Shown piece after piece: positions 60,502 to 64,000 of a DNA stretch of 64,000 nucleotides. The DNA lies in NCBI GenBank assembly GCA_034509925.1, contig CM067535.1, forward strand, positions 4,537,001-4,601,000, written 5' to 3'. Both the position numbers and the translations under genes were made by a program. This DNA comes from Hirudinaria manillensis. Taxonomy: Eukaryota; Annelida; Clitellata; Hirudinida; Hirudinidae. Numbering within the stretch: the stretch's first letter is position 1; each line of letters begins with the position of its first letter. Below the pieces are notes generated by a model. That model saw only the letters and a program-made list of their open reading frames with translations, did not search any database and was not told the DNA's origin.

Positions 60502-63408
60502 TCATTCAGCAGCTCGCCAAGCTTCATTTCGCTTAGGATTGCGTATTCCAAGAGCTTTTTTAAGGTCGCCCCAAAACAATGTTTGTCTCATCTTATCTTC
60601 TGACCATTCACAAAATTTGTTGGATGCTCTGAGAGGCCTAATTGTAGCTGGAAGATGGAGATCAACCTCTGGTTCAAGAATTATCAAGAAAAGTCCCTGA
60701 TTCCCCATTGTGTCAACTTCTAATTGATGTCGACTGTAAATAGCCACGTTTATTTCCTCTTGGCATTTACGACTATCAAGATATTTTTTACTGACGCAAT
60801 GAATTATCCTCTTTGATTTCATCATGGCATCGCAGACTTGTGAAAATAAGTTCTTGCCATATTTCGACGTATGGCCAGCAGCAAACAAAAAACCCTCGAT
60901 TGGATCATCATCGTCATCGTCGTCATCATCAGGCACATTGTCACTAGCAATGCCCTTTCTCCACTGTTCAAGTTTTGGAATAAGCTTTCTCAAAACCCAC
61001 TCTTGATCACTTTCATGGTAAGAAATGGTAAGGTCATAAGCATATGTCTCCATGTTTGCTGGAATGCTACCATAAGTAACTCCATCATGTCTTTTGGATT
61101 TCTTTCTTTGTTGAAGTCGAAAACAATAGAAGCGAATGTGCCACCAATATCGAAATAGCAGCAGTCCCGTTAATAACACGACAATGAAGAAAATGAGCAG
61201 AGACCCCACGAGGATATAAATCCAGTTGCAGAATGCAATAATGGAATCTGGATCAAACTCCAGCAAGGGTTTCTGGGCCAAAGAAACTGGTGAGTTGCAC
61301 CTGCAGTTGTTGATTTTAGCCAATTTGCTGTTCCTGTAAGAGTTATTCAATTCCCTCAACCAATACATGAAAGGGCGGAGATCGCACGAGCAGTCGAAAG
61401 GATTGGACGAGACGTCGAGAGAAGTCTTCGAAGGGATGACGAGCACGTCTTCTGCACTGAGCTGCGAAAGATGATTTTGTGACATGTCTAAGCTGTCCAA
61501 AGTACTGATGTTCTTGTACGACGAAGGCTTCACGGCAGTGAGCGAGTTGGACGAAAGGTTAATCTTGGTGGCAGACACGAGACCATAAAAGAGTTCGTCC
61601 GGGATGAAAGACAGGTCGTTTCTTTGCAAGTCCAGCTTTTTGAGGCCGCGAAGGCTGCCAAACAGGTGCGAGTTTCTCCCGACGCCGGAGAAATACCGTC
61701 CGAGTTTATTGTCTGCCAGATTGAGATGCTCGAGTTTTCCCTGATCCTTGAACAAACCTTCGGAAATGTTGTAGCAGTCGTTGTCGCTCATGTCGAGTTC
61801 TTCCAGTTGATACAATCCTTCGAATAGGGTGTGCTCTGTGGAAATGGAAGTCATCCTGTTTTTGCTGATGTCGATTTTCTTCAAGTGGGGGCAGCACTTA
61901 AACAGTTTTGAAGGGATGTTGCTTCCTCCGATTTCATTCTTCGACAGGTCCAATTCTTCGAGGTAAGAGAGTCCTTTGAAAGCGTCGTTGAATATCTTTT
62001 CGATGCCGCAATTTTTCAGGATTAGCGTCTTGAGCTTTTGGAAGCCATTAAAATTCTTTTCGAGCAGATCCTTGTTGAAGTTTCCTGCCAAGTTCAGTCT
62101 CTCTAGGCTCGGCAACGACATCCGAAGAGACGAAAACCTGAGTCCGTTCTGCTGAAGTCGGAGATCCTTGAGTTTCTTGAGATTCCTCAAGTCATCCTCA
62201 AACTCGGTCATCATGCTATTGCTCAAATCCAAAGTCTCCAGCTTCGGAAAGTAGTCGAAAGTTCCCGACTTCACTTTGGCGATTTCCCTCGACTTCAAAA
62301 GCGATAAGTATCGGAGCGGACATTTGTCGAGCTTAGAGAAGGTGGTGGAATTGAGTTCCAATTCTCTTTTCACAAAGACTCCACTCAGATCGATGGAGTT
62401 TAGCGACGTGCAATCACCGACCGAGGCGGTGAAATTCATGAGAGTCTGCCAGGAAAAGTTCTCGTTGTATGACAAGCTTATAGACTGTAGCTGGATAAAT
62501 CTTGAAAATGTGTCGTTTTCGATTGATTCTATTTTGTTTCTCGACAGAATTAATTTTGTCAGAGCTTTCGAACCGACGCACGAAAAGTCCTTAGCTTTCA
62601 GTGATCGGAGCAGATTGTCGGACAAGACGAGAGTTCCCAGCTTGTCGAATTTGGCGCTTTTCTTCTGGCAAAGCTCTACATCTTGGAGCTTGTTGTTGTC
62701 AACAGTCAAGTAGGTCAAACCGTTCATGGGCACGGAGGCGAAGTCTGGCATTCTGCCGATGTTGTTCATCGTCAAATAGAGTTTGTCCAAGCCTGCCAGG
62801 TCTTGCAAGACGTCGTTTCCGATCTCCGTCAGCATGTTTTTGGTCAGCGAGAGCAGCTTTAAAGAGACGAGGCCTCTGAAGGCACCTCCCGTGATGAGAG
62901 TGATGCGATTGTTGTTGATGTACAGATCCCTCAGCATCTTGAGGTTCGCAAAGGAATCTTTTTGGACGATGGCGATTTTGTTGTGACCCAGGTAGAGCAC
63001 GAAGGCTGACCTCGGGATGCCCTCTGGGATGGTCTTGAGATTCTTCCTCGAGCAGTTGATCGTGGTGAGGTTCTTTGAGCAGCTGCACTCCTTCGGACAA
63101 GAGTCGTCTGCTTTCAGAAAAAACAAAGATTGAATGTTTAATAGTTTAATAGTTGTTGTCCTTTTGAACATCCTGGTTTGCATAATTGAAAACATAAACA
63201 ACATCTAATAAATTCTATAGCTTGGCTTGCAATCGTTCGTTACAAATCTGGAGAAATTTTGGCAAAAGTCAACAATAATCTTTTAATTCTAACTCGTTCG
63301 ATCGTCTGGCACCTGCTCGACTTCAAACTCCTCCAGCTCTTTGGAAAAAGCAGACGAAAATAAATGAAACGACGAAATTACAAGAACAAATGTCACAAAA
63401 GACTTCAT
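60502..63408 (-). CDS. Toll-like receptor (LRR-TM-TIR)
   Basis: Innate-immunity receptor of the Toll family. Exon 1 (63294-63408) encodes a signal peptide, MKSFVTFVLVISSFHLFSSA, and ends at a GTTAGA donor in phase 1. Exon 2 (60502-63110, acceptor GAAAG) carries the rest, about 907 residues in all. It opens with an LRRNT cap (CPKECSC), then about 20 leucine-rich repeats with LxxLxLSxNxL cores, a single LRRCT cap (NPFDCSCDLRPFMYWL) just outside the membrane, and a helix at about 61145-61230 (IYILVGSLLIFFIVVLLTGL). This is the single-cysteine-cluster layout. The TIR domain begins YAYDLTISYHESD and ends with the box 3 FW in TLFWGDLKKAL. It carries a run of nine Asp (60904-60930) and lacks the usual RDxxPG box 2. 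Two neighbouring AGs in the exon 2 acceptor leave its first residue uncertain. Confidence 0.9.
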
Positions 63409-64000
63409 TGCAGTCAGTTTTCAAATGAATTTCCCTTGGCTGGGCAGCCGCTGAATCCTGCCAGATGCTCAATTAACGACCGTTGACTTAAATGGCTGCG
63501 ATTATGAAGTCTGCAGAGAGCTATTAACGATGATACATTAACGGTGGTTATTCCAGCAATTACAAAAAAAAAAGAGAAACTAATAACAAGTTCTGTGAAT
63601 CGTGAACGACATTTGCACGTGTTGCCTTTCTTTCGTCTTAGCAACAGCACCAATCAATTCTGTCCTTAAAATCTTGCTTTTGCGTTTGGTTCTGTTTAGC
63701 TCCAAAAACAAGAACCAAGTCTACCAAACGGCTGAAAATGCAAGCGGAAAAACACACGCGTCTATTTTTAGAAACAAAGAATATCTTAGGAAAAGAAGTA
63801 AGAAATTATCACCGGACCGTTGGTGCAGTGTTCATCAGCGAAAATTAATTATTGCTGGCAACAAATTTCCCAATCCCGCAAATGCACTGCGAAATTAAAA
63901 TGCTGTGCAAATTAAATTTTCTAGTTGAGCTTTCATTCACTTAAAAAGTTATGACTTCTGGTACATCATGACCCGGTACATCTTGAGGCCGTTCGTAAAT
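63409..64000. other. Upstream of the Toll-like receptor gene
   Basis: Likely promoter side of the Toll-like receptor. The sequence is of ordinary complexity; a plus-strand open stretch at 63602-63898 has no recognisable domain. No gene is called. Confidence 0.5.

Noticed and set aside
63111-63204. Extending the Toll-like receptor start to an ATG at 63204 in the same frame
   Set aside because: That N terminus (MLFMFSIMQTRMFKRT) is a poor signal peptide, and a good acceptor at the exon edge plus an upstream signal-peptide exon at 63294-63408 in matching phase explain the gene better.

Overview
The window is nuclear DNA from an invertebrate bilaterian. Five host genes are built from short GC-rich exons with canonical GT/AG introns, and the introns are AT-rich and crowded with GAT/ATC, AAT/ATT and ATCC microsatellites. 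EGFR, a JIP3/4 scaffold, the V-ATPase c subunit, adenosylhomocysteinase, a many-repeat cadherin and a Toll-like receptor all occur in bilaterians. The intron-rich structure and single-copy EGFR would suit a spiralian such as a mollusc, annelid or brachiopod, but the sequence alone does not settle the phylum.

Layout. At 948-17167 (+) lies an EGF-receptor tyrosine kinase with 25 exons visible; its first exon(s) are off the left edge or unrecognised. At 17168-20440 is a spacer holding a decayed Ty1/copia fossil. At 20441-31414 (+) is a complete JIP3/JIP4 scaffold gene with 25 exons plus a possible 24-nt microexon. At 34623-35662 (+) is a three-exon V-ATPase proteolipid c gene, with gene-poor spacers on both sides. 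At 39100-56106 (+) is a 39-exon cadherin-repeat membrane protein of 1770 residues. An apparently intact R2-type LINE (48374-52366, minus strand) sits in one of its introns. At 56714-60065 (-) is a nine-exon AHCY gene of 432 residues, convergent with the cadherin gene. At 60502-63408 (-) is a two-exon Toll-like receptor with an unusual TIR domain.

Exon boundaries were read by eye from splice consensus, reading-phase continuity and family similarity. In all five complete host genes and the partial EGFR, the summed exon lengths close in frame, which supports the models; single boundaries may be off by a few bases. The genes look like independent neighbours, not an operon. EGFR and JIP3/4 both touch MAP-kinase signalling and AHCY is metabolic, so no common pathway is implied.

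The most unusual points are: (i) the full-length R2-group LINE outside ribosomal DNA, ending in an AATAAA signal and oligo-A and flanked on both sides by AT-rich microsatellite; (ii) a strand-polarised arrangement of simple repeats, with GAT repeats just after donors and ATC repeats just before acceptors, which could let intron ends pair; (iii) the Asp-rich insert and missing RDxxPG-type motif in the Toll-like receptor TIR domain.
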